Source: Caballeronia cordobensis
GTDB taxonomy: Bacteria; Pseudomonadota; Gammaproteobacteria; Burkholderiales; Burkholderiaceae
Length of the DNA: 64,000 nucleotides
Assembly: GCF_001544575.2 (NCBI RefSeq)
Contig: NZ_FCNY02000013.1
Location: 62,001-126,000, forward strand
Direction of reading: 5' to 3'
Shown here: positions 8,896 through 17,502 of the stretch, in pieces
Layout of the letters: each line of letters opens with the position of its first letter
Position numbering within the stretch: position 1 is the stretch's first letter
Made by a program: the position numbers and the translations under genes
The notes under the pieces: generated by a model
The model's database searches: none
Told to the model about the DNA's origin: nothing
Seen by the model: the letters and a program-made list of their open reading frames with translations, nothing else

Positions 8896-9696
8896 ATGAT
8901 CGATACGAAGACTTCTTCCGATCGTGAAGCAGCGGGCGCAGCGAATCACGCGCGCCCGCTGTTTTTCATTGCGGACCTGCATCTCTCCGAAGCGATTCCG
9001 AAGACGGTCGCCGCGTTCGAGCATTTCATCGAGGTCACGGCAAACGACGCCGACTCGGTTTTCATCCTCGGCGACCTGTTCGAGTTCTGGATCGGCGACG
9101 ACATCCTCGACGCCTCCGCAAGCGACGCTCGCGCGAGCTTCGCGCGCCGCATGACGCGTCTTCTGCACACGCTGACCGAGCGCGGCATCGGCCTTTACGT
9201 GATGCGCGGCAATCGCGATTTCCTGCTGGGCAAGCGCTTCATGAAAGACGCGGGCGCGATGTCGCTGCCCGATCCGTTCGTCATCACCGCATTTGGCAAG
9301 CGCATCGTGCTCGCCCACGGCGACGGTCTCTGCACGGCCGACCGCGCCTATCAGCGTTTTCGCGCCTTCGCGCGCAACGCCTTCGCGCAGCGGCTCTTTC
9401 TCGCGCTGCCGCTCGACACGCGGCTCGGCATTGGCCAGCGCATGCGCACGAAAAGCGAGGGCGCGCGCGTGATGGGCGTCTCGGCCAAATACGACGTGAC
9501 GAAAAAAGCCGTGTCCGAGGTTTTCATCCGCAATCACACCGACACGCTGATTCACGGCCATACGCATCGGCCGGCGATGCATCGCGAAGTCGAAGGCGTA
9601 CGCTGGGTGCTGCCCGACTGGGAGCTCGACGCGAACACGCCGCGCGGCGGCTATCTGCGTCTCGACGAAAACGGCGTGCGCGCGCTGCCGCTCTAA
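8896..9696 (+). CDS. lpxH: UDP-2,3-diacylglucosamine diphosphatase (lipid A synthesis)
   Basis: LpxH cleaves UDP-2,3-diacyl-glucosamine to lipid X and UMP, the fourth step of lipid A synthesis, at the inner face of the inner membrane. The calcineurin-like metal motifs are complete: D27-x-H29 in FFIADLHLSE, GDLFEFW, RGNRDFL, AHGDGLC and HGHTHRP. At 266 residues it is slightly longer than E. coli LpxH owing to a ~20-residue N-terminal extension; a later start cannot be excluded. It directly follows ppiB (13 bases). Its stop overlaps the convergent cysE stop by four bases. Its presence matters for reading the metallophosphoesterase at 59 kb. Confidence 0.94.
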   Translation: MIDTKTSSDREAAGAANHARPLFFIADLHLSEAIPKTVAAFEHFIEVTANDADSVFILGDLFEFWIGDDILDASASDARASFARRMTRLLHTLTERGIGLYVMRGNRDFLLGKRFMKDAGAMSLPDPFVITAFGKRIVLAHGDGLCTADRAYQRFRAFARNAFAQRLFLALPLDTRLGIGQRMRTKSEGARVMGVSAKYDVTKKAVSEVFIRNHTDTLIHGHTHRPAMHREVEGVRWVLPDWELDANTPRGGYLRLDENGVRALPL

Positions 9697-10493
9697 CGCC
9701 CGACCGAAGCCGTACGCTCGGACTGCTCTTCGCTCTTGCCGTCCATCGACGTGCACAGGCGCTTGAGATCGATGAGCGCGGCGCCATCCACGCCATTGAG
9801 CGCTTCCACGCGCGCGCCGAGCCGTTCGAGCGCCGCGACGATCTCGTCGATGCGCTGCGTCTGCGTCGATGCGTGATCGATGAGACCGTGGATCGCGAGC
9901 GAGACGGGATCGTCGGCGTTCGGCGTGATGCCGTAGGCGCAGAAACCCTCGCGCTTCGTTTCCTTCGGCTTCGACACCGCCGGCATCACGATGCGCGCCG
10001 GATTGCCCACCGCCGTGCCGCCCGCCGGCACCGGCTTGACGACGACGGCGTTCGAGCCGATCTTCGCGTCCGCGCCGACCGTGAAGCCGCCGAGCACTTT
10101 CGCGCCCGCGCCGACGATCACGCCGCGCTCGAGCGTCGGATGCCGTTTCGCGCCGCGCGTGAGCGACGTGCCGCCGAGCGTCACGCCCTGATAGATCGTG
10201 CAGTCGTCGCCGATCTCGGCCGTTTCGCCGATCACGACGCCCATGCCGTGATCGATGAACACGCGCCGTCCGAGCGTCGCGCCCGGATGGATTTCGATGC
10301 CCGTGAGAAAACGCGCGATCTGCGACACGAAACGCGCGAGCCAGCGCCGTTGCCCGCGCCAGCACGCGTGTGCGAAGCGATGCAGCACGATCGCATGCAG
10401 GCCGGGATAACACGTCACGACTTCCCAGGCGCTGCGTGCGGCGGGATCGCGCTCGCGGATGGCGGCGATGTCTTCGCGAAGTCGTTCGAACAT
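9693..10493 (-). CDS. cysE: Serine O-acetyltransferase
   Basis: CysE transfers acetyl from acetyl-CoA to serine, making O-acetylserine for cysteine synthesis. The 266-residue protein has the SATase N-terminal helical part (MFERLREDIAAIRERDPAARSAWEV) and a left-handed beta-helix of hexapeptide repeats with the motifs GIEIHPGATLGRRVFIDHGMGVVIGE and GDDCTIYQGVTLGG, carrying the active-site Asp-His pair. The C-terminal tail beyond residue ~190 is longer than in short forms. It is transcribed convergently with lpxH, sharing four bases at the stops. Cysteine feedback inhibition is a family property. Confidence 0.93.
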   Translation of the reverse strand: MFERLREDIAAIRERDPAARSAWEVVTCYPGLHAIVLHRFAHACWRGQRRWLARFVSQIARFLTGIEIHPGATLGRRVFIDHGMGVVIGETAEIGDDCTIYQGVTLGGTSLTRGAKRHPTLERGVIVGAGAKVLGGFTVGADAKIGSNAVVVKPVPAGGTAVGNPARIVMPAVSKPKETKREGFCAYGITPNADDPVSLAIHGLIDHASTQTQRIDEIVAALERLGARVEALNGVDGAALIDLKRLCTSMDGKSEEQSERTASVGR

Positions 10494-10654
10494 GGCGATG
10501 TCTCTGATTGGGGGCGGATAGGCGTGTATCGCGTGTATCGGCTAATGCACGAAGCGTGCAATGCTTATATCGGCTGTCGCCGTTTTTCGCCGATTGTAGG
10601 ACGAGCGCGGCGAGTCTGCCCGATGCCCCCGATGGCAGCGCGGTCGCTTGCGCG

Positions 10655-11488
10655 CTAGCCTTTTTTCGCGCGCAGCAGGATGTGCTTCGCGATGCCCCGC
10701 AGAATATTCACTTCTTCGCGCTCCAGCCCCGAACGCGCAAAAAGCCGCCGCACGCGCGACATCAGCTTCTTCGGATTCGCCGGATCGAGAAAATCGAGCG
10801 CGACGAGCGCGTCTTCGAGATGCGCGTACATGCCTTCGATTTCCTCGCTCGATGCGCTCTGCTCCGCCGACTCGACGACCGCGAGCGCGCTCGGACTCGC
10901 CTGAAACGCGAGCCGCAGTTCGTAGGCGAGCACCTGCACGGCCTGCGCGAGATTGAGCGAGCTATACGCGGGATTGGCCGGAATATGCGCGAGCGCGCTG
11001 CAGCGCTCGACATCCGCATTCGAAAGCCCGGTGCGCTCGTTGCCGAACACGAGCGCGATATCGCCATGACGCACGTATTCGTGCGCGCGTTCGGCGAGCG
11101 CGCGCGGCGGCATCTGCGGCGGGCCGTACTCGCGCATGCGCGCGGTCAGCGCGACCGACCAGCGCACGCCGACGAGCGCATCGGCGAGCGTATCGACGAC
11201 ATGCGCGGACGCGAGCACGTCGTCGGCGCCCGAGGCCATCGCGACGGCTTCCGGCTCGTTCTTGACATCGGGCACGCGCGGCGCGACGAGGACGAGGCGC
11301 GCGAAGCCCATCGTCTTGAGCGCGCGCGCGGCCGCGCCGACATTGCCCGGATGACTGGGCTCGACAAGGATGAAGCGCGTGGACGTGAAGCCGCCGGCAG
11401 GCGCGGAAAGATCGGTGTGTTCCAAAGCGCGATATGTGCTGAATGTGCGAACCCGATATGTTAACGCGCTTTGGCCGCGCTTCTCCAC
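10655..11488 (-). CDS. trmJ: tRNA (cytidine/uridine-2'-O-)-methyltransferase TrmJ
   Basis: TrmJ is a SPOUT-family methyltransferase that 2'-O-methylates position 32 of tRNA anticodon loops. The core has FILVEPSHPGNVGAAARALKTMGF near the N-terminus, VFGNERTGLSNADVERC, and IPANPAYSSLNLAQAVQVLAYELR, the knotted SAM-binding site. The C-terminal ~80 residues form the usual helical extension (RRLFARSGLEREEVNILRGIAKHILLR). The 5'-most start is a GTG at 11488. A TTG at 11425 (codon 22, before EHTDLSAP) is an alternative that would match shorter family members; neither has a clear SD. It is divergent from suhB, and the two share a 190-base region. Confidence 0.9.
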   Translation of the reverse strand: MEKRGQSALTYRVRTFSTYRALEHTDLSAPAGGFTSTRFILVEPSHPGNVGAAARALKTMGFARLVLVAPRVPDVKNEPEAVAMASGADDVLASAHVVDTLADALVGVRWSVALTARMREYGPPQMPPRALAERAHEYVRHGDIALVFGNERTGLSNADVERCSALAHIPANPAYSSLNLAQAVQVLAYELRLAFQASPSALAVVESAEQSASSEEIEGMYAHLEDALVALDFLDPANPKKLMSRVRRLFARSGLEREEVNILRGIAKHILLRAKKG

Positions 11489-11510
11489 GGGCTTGACAGC
11501 GACTTTCGGG

Positions 11511-11516
11511 TAAAAT
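11511..11516 (+). promoter_or_regulatory. -10-like element upstream of suhB
   Basis: TAAAAT in the context GGGTAAAATGGC lies in the trmJ-suhB divergent region. A TTGACA at 11493-11498 is only 12 bases away, too close for a normal -35, so the -35 is unclear. Confidence 0.35.
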
Positions 11517-11678
11517 GGCGCCTTCGCGCGCCGCGAACGGTTTTCCGAGTCAGTCGGACCCTCGCGCGAACGCCCCGCTCTTATTCAATTCGTCTTTCGT
11601 CGACCTAGTCGTTGTCGCCAACTTTTCGCCCGCATGCGCTCGGCCCGAGCCTTGCCGGGCGGCCAGAGGATTTCGCTC

Positions 11679-12482
11679 ATGCATCCGATGCTCAATATCG
11701 CTGTCAAGGCCGCGCGCCGCGCCGGACAGATCATCAATCGCGCTTCGCTCGATCTGGATCGCATCCAGGTCAGCAAGAAACAGCACAACGATTTCGTGAC
11801 GGAAGTCGACAAGGCGTCCGAAGCCGCCATCATCGAGACGCTGCACACCGCCTATCCCGACCACTCGATTCTCGCCGAAGAGTCCGGCGAAACCGATCGC
11901 GAATCGGAATTCCAGTGGATCATCGATCCGCTCGACGGCACCACCAACTTCATCCACGGCTTTCCGTATTACTGCGTGTCGATCGCGCTCGCGCATCGCG
12001 GCGTGGTGCAGCAGGCGGTCATCTACGATCCGACCCGCAACGACCTCTTCACCGCGTCGCGCGGCCGCGGCGCGTATCTGAACGAGCGGCGCATCCGCGT
12101 CGGCAAGCTGGACCGTCTGTCCGATTCGCTGATCGGCACGGGCTTCCCGTTCCGCGATGGCCAGGGCCTGAACGCCTACATGCGCCTTTTCAGCGAGATG
12201 ACGCTCTCGTGCGCCGGCCTGCGGCGTCCGGGCGCGGCCGCGCTCGATCTCGCGAACGTCGCGGCCGGAAGGCTGGACGGCTTCTTCGAGCAGGGCATCC
12301 ATCCGTGGGACGTCGCCGCGGGCAGCCTGATCGTGACGGAAGCGGGCGGGCTCGTCGGCAACTACACGGGCGAATCGGATTTCCTGTTCAAGAACGAGAT
12401 CGTCGCCGCCAATCCGAAGGTCTACGCGCAGATGGTCAAGATTCTCGACATGTACTCGCGCACGCGCCTGACCGGCGAATAA
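11679..12482 (+). CDS. suhB: Inositol-1-monophosphatase family protein SuhB
   Basis: SuhB is an inositol monophosphatase fold protein. In E. coli it also works in rRNA transcription antitermination; here only the enzyme family can be read. Metal and substrate motifs are intact: AEESGE, WIIDPLDGTTNFIHGFP and HPWDVAAGSLIVTEAGG. The start at ATG 11679 (MHPMLNIAVKAARRAG, 267 residues) is chosen because AGAGGA lies eight bases upstream and the family begins this way; the upstream ATG at 11634 adds 15 unrelated residues. It is followed by lplT after 207 bases, and divergent from trmJ, an arrangement common in beta- and gamma-proteobacteria. Confidence 0.94.
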   Translation: MHPMLNIAVKAARRAGQIINRASLDLDRIQVSKKQHNDFVTEVDKASEAAIIETLHTAYPDHSILAEESGETDRESEFQWIIDPLDGTTNFIHGFPYYCVSIALAHRGVVQQAVIYDPTRNDLFTASRGRGAYLNERRIRVGKLDRLSDSLIGTGFPFRDGQGLNAYMRLFSEMTLSCAGLRRPGAAALDLANVAAGRLDGFFEQGIHPWDVAAGSLIVTEAGGLVGNYTGESDFLFKNEIVAANPKVYAQMVKILDMYSRTRLTGE

Positions 12483-12689
12483 GCCTGACCGGCGGGGCGC
12501 TTCTTCGCGCTCCGCTGCATTCCTCCGCGTTTTTCCTCTCCGCGCGCCGGGCGCGCCGCCTGCTCTGCATCGAATGCAGGGCTCCGTTACAGTGCATCTT
12601 TTTCCCTCGCCGTTCAGGGCGATGCGCGCTCCTTCCGCCCTTCCCCCGCTTTTCCGCCGCGCGCGCCGCGCCCCACCGCCTGCCCGCTC

Positions 12690-13988
12690 ATGAAAAAAGG
12701 CTTCTACACGATCATCGCCGCGCAATTCGTTTCGTCGCTCGCCGACAACGCGCTTCTGATCGCCGCGATCGCCATGCTCGCCGTCGTGCATTCGGCGCCG
12801 TGGGTCACGCCGCTTCTGCAAATCTTCTTCTCGATTTCCTACGTGCTGCTCGCGCCATTCGTCGGCGCTTTCGCCGATGCCATCCAGAAGCGCCACGTCA
12901 TGTTCGTCTCGAACGCGCTCAAGGCAGCCGGCTGCGCGATGATGATCGCCGGCGCGCATCCGATGCTCGCGTACGGCGTCGTCGGCCTCGGCGCGGCCGC
13001 GTATTCGCCGGCGAAATACGGGATTCTCACGGAGCTGCTGCCGCCGCAAAAGCTGATCGCGGCGAACGCGTGGCTCGAATCCGCGACGGTCGGCTCGACG
13101 ATCCTCGGCACTGTCATCGGCGGCGCGCTCGTGTCGCAGGTCGTCGCGCGCTGGGTCACGCATGCGCATCTGCCGTTCGTGTCCACCGCCGCGCACGCCG
13201 CGCTCTTCGCGGTGATGCTCATTTACGTGTCGGCGGCCGTCATCAACGTGTTCATTCCCGACACCGGCGCGCGCTACCCGAACCTGCTGACCGAGCCGAC
13301 CAAGCTCGTCCAGGATTTCTCGCACGGCTTCAAAGTCCTGTGGCGCGACAAGCTCGCGCAGATCGCGCTGTGGGTCACGACGCTGCTCTGGGGCGCGGCC
13401 GTCACGCTGCAACTGCTCGTGCTCAAGTGGGCCGATGCCAATCTGGGCCTGACGCTCTCGAAGGCCGCCGTGCTTCAGGGTGTGACGGGCCTGGGCATCG
13501 CGCTCGGCGCCGCGGCGGCGTCCGCGTGGATCGTGCTGCGCCAGTCGCTCAGGGTGCTGCCGGTCGGCGTGCTGATCGGCTTGGTCGCGGTCGCGATGGC
13601 CTTCTACAACAAGGACCTGTTCCCTGCGGGCGCGGGCGTGCAGATCGGCCCTTTTTACGCGCCCGCGTACATCCTGATGGCCTATCCGCTGATGATCGGG
13701 CTCGGCGGCCTGTCCGGCTTTTTCATCGTGCCGATGAATGCGGTCCTCCAGCATCGCGGCGCCACGCTCCTTTCCGCCGGGCATTCGATCGCGGTGCAGA
13801 ACTTCAATCAGAACATCGCCGTGCTGTCGATGCTCGGCGCCTACGCCCTGCTGCTCACGGTCAAGGTGCCGGTGCAGTGGATCATCGTCGTGTTCGGACT
13901 GTTCGTCTGCCTGATGATGGCGCTCGCGATGCGCCGTCACACCCGCAACGAGCGCGAAACCGACCTTGTTGCGCTAGTTGAGGAATGA
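12690..13988 (+). CDS. lplT: Lysophospholipid transporter LplT (MFS)
   Basis: This 432-residue major facilitator protein flips lysophospholipids across the inner membrane for re-acylation. It begins MKKGFYTIIAAQFVSSLADN, the typical LplT start, and shows about 12 hydrophobic segments with the MFS loop feature GAFADAIQKRHVMFVSN. A second family mark is the AAYSPAKYGILTELLPPQKLIAAN segment around residues 105-130. The partner acyltransferase Aas is not fused here nor next door. The 207 bases between suhB and lplT carry a TACAGT -10-like element near 12588 and a short CTGCAT/ATGCAG hairpin (12565-12579). Confidence 0.92.
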   Translation: MKKGFYTIIAAQFVSSLADNALLIAAIAMLAVVHSAPWVTPLLQIFFSISYVLLAPFVGAFADAIQKRHVMFVSNALKAAGCAMMIAGAHPMLAYGVVGLGAAAYSPAKYGILTELLPPQKLIAANAWLESATVGSTILGTVIGGALVSQVVARWVTHAHLPFVSTAAHAALFAVMLIYVSAAVINVFIPDTGARYPNLLTEPTKLVQDFSHGFKVLWRDKLAQIALWVTTLLWGAAVTLQLLVLKWADANLGLTLSKAAVLQGVTGLGIALGAAAASAWIVLRQSLRVLPVGVLIGLVAVAMAFYNKDLFPAGAGVQIGPFYAPAYILMAYPLMIGLGGLSGFFIVPMNAVLQHRGATLLSAGHSIAVQNFNQNIAVLSMLGAYALLLTVKVPVQWIIVVFGLFVCLMMALAMRRHTRNERETDLVALVEE

Positions 13989-14190
13989 ACCTTGCTCGAC
14001 GGTGTATTCTGGGTTCATACCCCCAGCCCGGCTGAGGAGGATCAAAGGGAGGGAACGCAGGCGGCGGGGCCAAGTCGTAGGTTGCATGGCGGTTGTAAGC
14101 GGCGCGCCGGGCCTTTCCCGCGGCACGAGGCCGCACACAGCGAACCCGGCGTGATTCTTCCTCGGCAACGTCAATAAAGGAGCATGGAAA

Positions 14191-14559
14191 ATGGGATTGT
14201 TCACACGTTCGACGCTCGACAGCAAAATCAATGGCGCCGCCGATATCGGCCAGCGCGCGGTGCGCGGTGCGAGCGACGCGGTCGATTCGGCCAGCGGCCA
14301 GTTGCGCAGCCTGCTCGACGATCTGGAAAGTTCGATTCTGAACGCGAAGGACATCGATGCCGACAAGCTGCGCAAGGAGTTGCAATCGAAACTCAAATCC
14401 GCGCGTTCGCAGATGAACGGCGCGGGCGGCGCGATCTCGGGCAAGCTCGGCGATGCAGCCGGTTACGCCGACGACTTCGTGCACGACAAGCCGTGGCACA
14501 CGCTCGGCGCGGTGGCGGGGCTCGCGCTGCTCGTCGGCTATCTCGCCGGGCGCACGTAA
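14191..14559 (+). CDS. DUF883/ElaB-YqjD-like small membrane-anchored protein
   Basis: This 122-residue protein has the shape of the ElaB/YqjD (DUF883) family: a long amphipathic helical region rich in Ala/Ser/Asp/Lys (residues 10-75) and one C-terminal hydrophobic segment (about 104-119, TLGAVAGLALLVGYLAG) followed by a short Arg-Thr end. Family members sit at the inner membrane and can bind ribosomes in stationary phase; that role is inference here. The AAAGGAG sequence 9-15 bases before the ATG is a clear ribosome binding site. It stands alone between lplT and mutS; the 202 bases upstream show no other gene. A strong hairpin follows it. Confidence 0.75.
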   Translation: MGLFTRSTLDSKINGAADIGQRAVRGASDAVDSASGQLRSLLDDLESSILNAKDIDADKLRKELQSKLKSARSQMNGAGGAISGKLGDAAGYADDFVHDKPWHTLGAVAGLALLVGYLAGRT

Positions 14560-14583
14560 CGAACGCAGCGTTCTTCTGCATGC

Positions 14584-14617
14584 GCCGCCGGAACGGGCTT
14601 GCGCTCGTTCCGGCGGC
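14584..14617 (+). terminator. 12-bp hairpin after the DUF883 gene
   Basis: A perfect 12-bp inverted repeat (GCCGCCGGAACG at 14584-14595 with CGTTCCGGCGGC at 14606-14617) lies 24 bases after the stop. No U-run follows, so it may protect the 3' end or stop transcription with Rho. Confidence 0.45.
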
Positions 14618-14790
14618 AAGCGGCGTTGCCGCGCGTCTCGTCCCCTAGGGGCGGGCGCGGATCAACGTTGGCCGTCCGGCCGGCTCGCGCTCATCCCTCG
14701 ACAGGTTAAACTCATGCCCTATCGGCCAATCGGCGGCCGGCGCACGTCGCGCCCGGCCGTCTGGCCGTTCCTGCTTCCACCGCACGCAAG

Positions 14791-17502
14791 ATGGGCACTC
14801 ACACGGCTACTCCCGACACCTCCACCGACACCACGCCGCTCGCGGACCTGTCCCAGCACACTCCGATGATGCAGCAGTATCTGCGCATCAAGGCGGAGCA
14901 TCCTGGCACGCTCGTTTTCTACCGCATGGGCGATTTCTACGAGCTTTTCTTCGACGACGCCGAGAAAGCCGCGCGCCTGCTCGATCTCACGCTCACGCAG
15001 CGCGGCGCGTCCGGCGGCAATCCGATCAGAATGGCCGGCGTGCCGCATCACGCGTGCGAGCAATATCTCGCCAAGCTGGTGAAGCTCGGCGAGTCGGTGG
15101 CGATTTGCGAGCAGATCGGCGATCCGGCGACATCGAAAGGTCCGGTCGAGCGCAAAGTGGTGCGCGTCGTCACGCCGGGCACGCTCACCGACGCCGCCCT
15201 GCTCTCCGACAAAAGCGACGTCTATCTGCTCGCGCTGTGCCCCGCGCACAACCGGCGCGGGGTGGTGACGAGCGTCGGGCTCGCGTGGCTCAATCTCGCG
15301 AGCGGCGCGCTGCGGCTCGCGGAAGTCGCGCCGGGACAAGTGAGCACGGCGCTCGAACGCATCCGTCCGGCCGAGACGCTCATCGCCGATTCGATCACGG
15401 ACGTCCAGTCGTCGCTCGGCGTGACGCACCCCGGCGCGACCACGCGCGTTCCGGCCTGGCATTTCGATGTCGGGTCCGGCACGCAGCGGCTGCGCGAGCA
15501 ACTCGATGTCGCGAGCCTCGACGGCTTCGGCGCGCAGACGCTCACGTGCGCATGCGGCGCGGCCGGCGCGCTGCTGCTCTACGCCGCCGCGACGCAAGGT
15601 CAGCAGTTGCGCCACGTGCGCAGCCTGAAGGTCGAGTACGAATCGGAATACATCGGGCTCGATCCCGCCACGCGGCGCAATCTCGAACTCACGGAAACGC
15701 TGCGCGGCACCGAATCGCCCACGCTGTTCTCCCTGCTCGACACCTGCTGCACGACGATGGGCAGCCGTCTCTTGCGCCACTGGCTGCATCATCCGCCGCG
15801 CGATGCATCGATTGCGCAGGCGCGCCAGCACGCGATCGGCGCATTGCTCGACGCGCCCACGAGCGGCGGCCTCGACACCTTGCGCGGCGCGCTGCGCAAG
15901 ATCTCGGATATCGAGCGCATCACGGGGCGCCTTGCGCTGCTGTCGGCGCGGCCGCGCGATCTGTCGAGCCTGCGCGACACGTTCGCGGCCCTGCCCGACC
16001 TGCAAGTGCGCGTCGCGGACGTGGCGGCGCATGCGTCGGCGCTGGAACGCATCGGCGCGGCGCTCGAACCGCCGCGCGAATGTCTCGATCTCCTGACCAA
16101 CGCGATCGCACCCGAGCCCGCCGCGCTGATTCGCGACGGCGGCGTGATCGCGCGCGGCTACGATCCGGACCTCGACGAATTGCGCGATATTTCGGAGAAC
16201 TGCGATCAGTTCCTGATCGATCTCGAAGCGCGCGAGCGCGCGCGCACGGGCATCGCGAATCTGCGTGTCGAGTACAACAAGGTGCATGGCTTCTATATCG
16301 AAGTCACGCGCGGTCAGACCGACAAGGTGCCGGACGACTATCGCCGTCGTCAGACGTTGAAGAACGCAGAGCGCTACATCACGCCGGAACTGAAGGCGTT
16401 CGAAGACAAGGCGCTGTCCGCGCAGGAGCGCGCGCTCGCACGCGAACGCGCGCTCTACGACGCGCTGCTGCAAAGCCTGCTGCCGTTCCTCGCGGATTGC
16501 CAGCGCGTGGCCGGCGCGCTCGCCGAACTCGACCTGCTGTGCGCGTTCGCCGAGCGTGCGCGCGCGCTCGACTGGGTCGCGCCCGAATTCACCGCCGATG
16601 CCGGCATCGAGATCGAGCAAGGCCGGCATCCGGTCGTCGAGGCGCAGGTCGAGCAGTTCATCGCCAACGATTGCCGTCTGAGCGACGAGCGCAAGCTGCT
16701 GCTCATCACCGGCCCGAACATGGGCGGTAAATCGACCTTCATGCGCCAGACCGCGTTGATCGCGCTGATGGCTTACGTCGGCAGCTACGTGCCCGCGAAG
16801 CGTGCGCGTTTCGGCGCGCTCGACCGCATCTTCACGCGCATCGGCGCAGCGGACGACCTCGCGGGCGGGCGCTCGACCTTCATGGTCGAAATGACCGAAG
16901 CGGCGGCCATTCTCAACGACGCGAGCGCATCGAGCCTCGTGCTGATGGATGAAATCGGGCGCGGCACCTCGACCTTCGACGGCCTCGCACTCGCCTGGGC
17001 GATCGCGCGGCATCTGCTCACGCACAACGCCTGCTATACGCTTTTCGCCACGCATTACTTCGAGCTCACGCAACTGCCCTCGGAGTTCGCGCAAGCGGCC
17101 AACGTGCATCTGTCGGCGGTCGAGCACGATCACGGCATCGTGTTTCTGCATGCGGTGAGCGAAGGACCGGCCAACCAGAGCTACGGCCTCCAGGTCGCGC
17201 AGCTCGCAGGCGTGCCGGCGGCGGTCATTCGCGCGGCGCGCAAGCATCTCGTGCATCTCGAACAGCAATCGATCGGCCATCCCACGGCGCAGTTCGATCT
17301 GTTCGCGAGCCAGCCGTATGCGCCCTACGACGACGAGCCGCCGCACGAAGACAAAGACGAAGCGAAGGCCGACGCGCCCGAGCATCCGGCGATGCAGAAG
17401 CTGCGCGCGCTGGACCCGAACGAGCTGCGTCCGCGCGAGGCGCTCGATCTGCTCTACGAACTGCATGAACTGGCGAACGCCGCGCCGGACGCATCGCGCT
17501 GA
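14791..17502 (+). CDS. mutS: DNA mismatch repair protein MutS
   Basis: MutS recognises mispairs and small loops and starts methyl-directed mismatch repair with MutL. The 903-residue protein has the mismatch-reading motif in FYRMGDFYELFF (Phe-x-Glu), the connector and lever domains, and the ABC-type ATPase with Walker A GPNMGGKSTFMRQ, Walker B LVLMDEIGRGTSTFDG and the ATHYFELT switch. The C-terminal tail (after about 810) is acidic and ends with the HPAMQKLRALDPNELRPREAL helix used for tetramerisation. Length is normal for beta-proteobacteria. Its 3' end overlaps the start of the next exported-protein gene by 38 bases. Confidence 0.97.
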   Translation: MGTHTATPDTSTDTTPLADLSQHTPMMQQYLRIKAEHPGTLVFYRMGDFYELFFDDAEKAARLLDLTLTQRGASGGNPIRMAGVPHHACEQYLAKLVKLGESVAICEQIGDPATSKGPVERKVVRVVTPGTLTDAALLSDKSDVYLLALCPAHNRRGVVTSVGLAWLNLASGALRLAEVAPGQVSTALERIRPAETLIADSITDVQSSLGVTHPGATTRVPAWHFDVGSGTQRLREQLDVASLDGFGAQTLTCACGAAGALLLYAAATQGQQLRHVRSLKVEYESEYIGLDPATRRNLELTETLRGTESPTLFSLLDTCCTTMGSRLLRHWLHHPPRDASIAQARQHAIGALLDAPTSGGLDTLRGALRKISDIERITGRLALLSARPRDLSSLRDTFAALPDLQVRVADVAAHASALERIGAALEPPRECLDLLTNAIAPEPAALIRDGGVIARGYDPDLDELRDISENCDQFLIDLEARERARTGIANLRVEYNKVHGFYIEVTRGQTDKVPDDYRRRQTLKNAERYITPELKAFEDKALSAQERALARERALYDALLQSLLPFLADCQRVAGALAELDLLCAFAERARALDWVAPEFTADAGIEIEQGRHPVVEAQVEQFIANDCRLSDERKLLLITGPNMGGKSTFMRQTALIALMAYVGSYVPAKRARFGALDRIFTRIGAADDLAGGRSTFMVEMTEAAAILNDASASSLVLMDEIGRGTSTFDGLALAWAIARHLLTHNACYTLFATHYFELTQLPSEFAQAANVHLSAVEHDHGIVFLHAVSEGPANQSYGLQVAQLAGVPAAVIRAARKHLVHLEQQSIGHPTAQFDLFASQPYAPYDDEPPHEDKDEAKADAPEHPAMQKLRALDPNELRPREALDLLYELHELANAAPDASR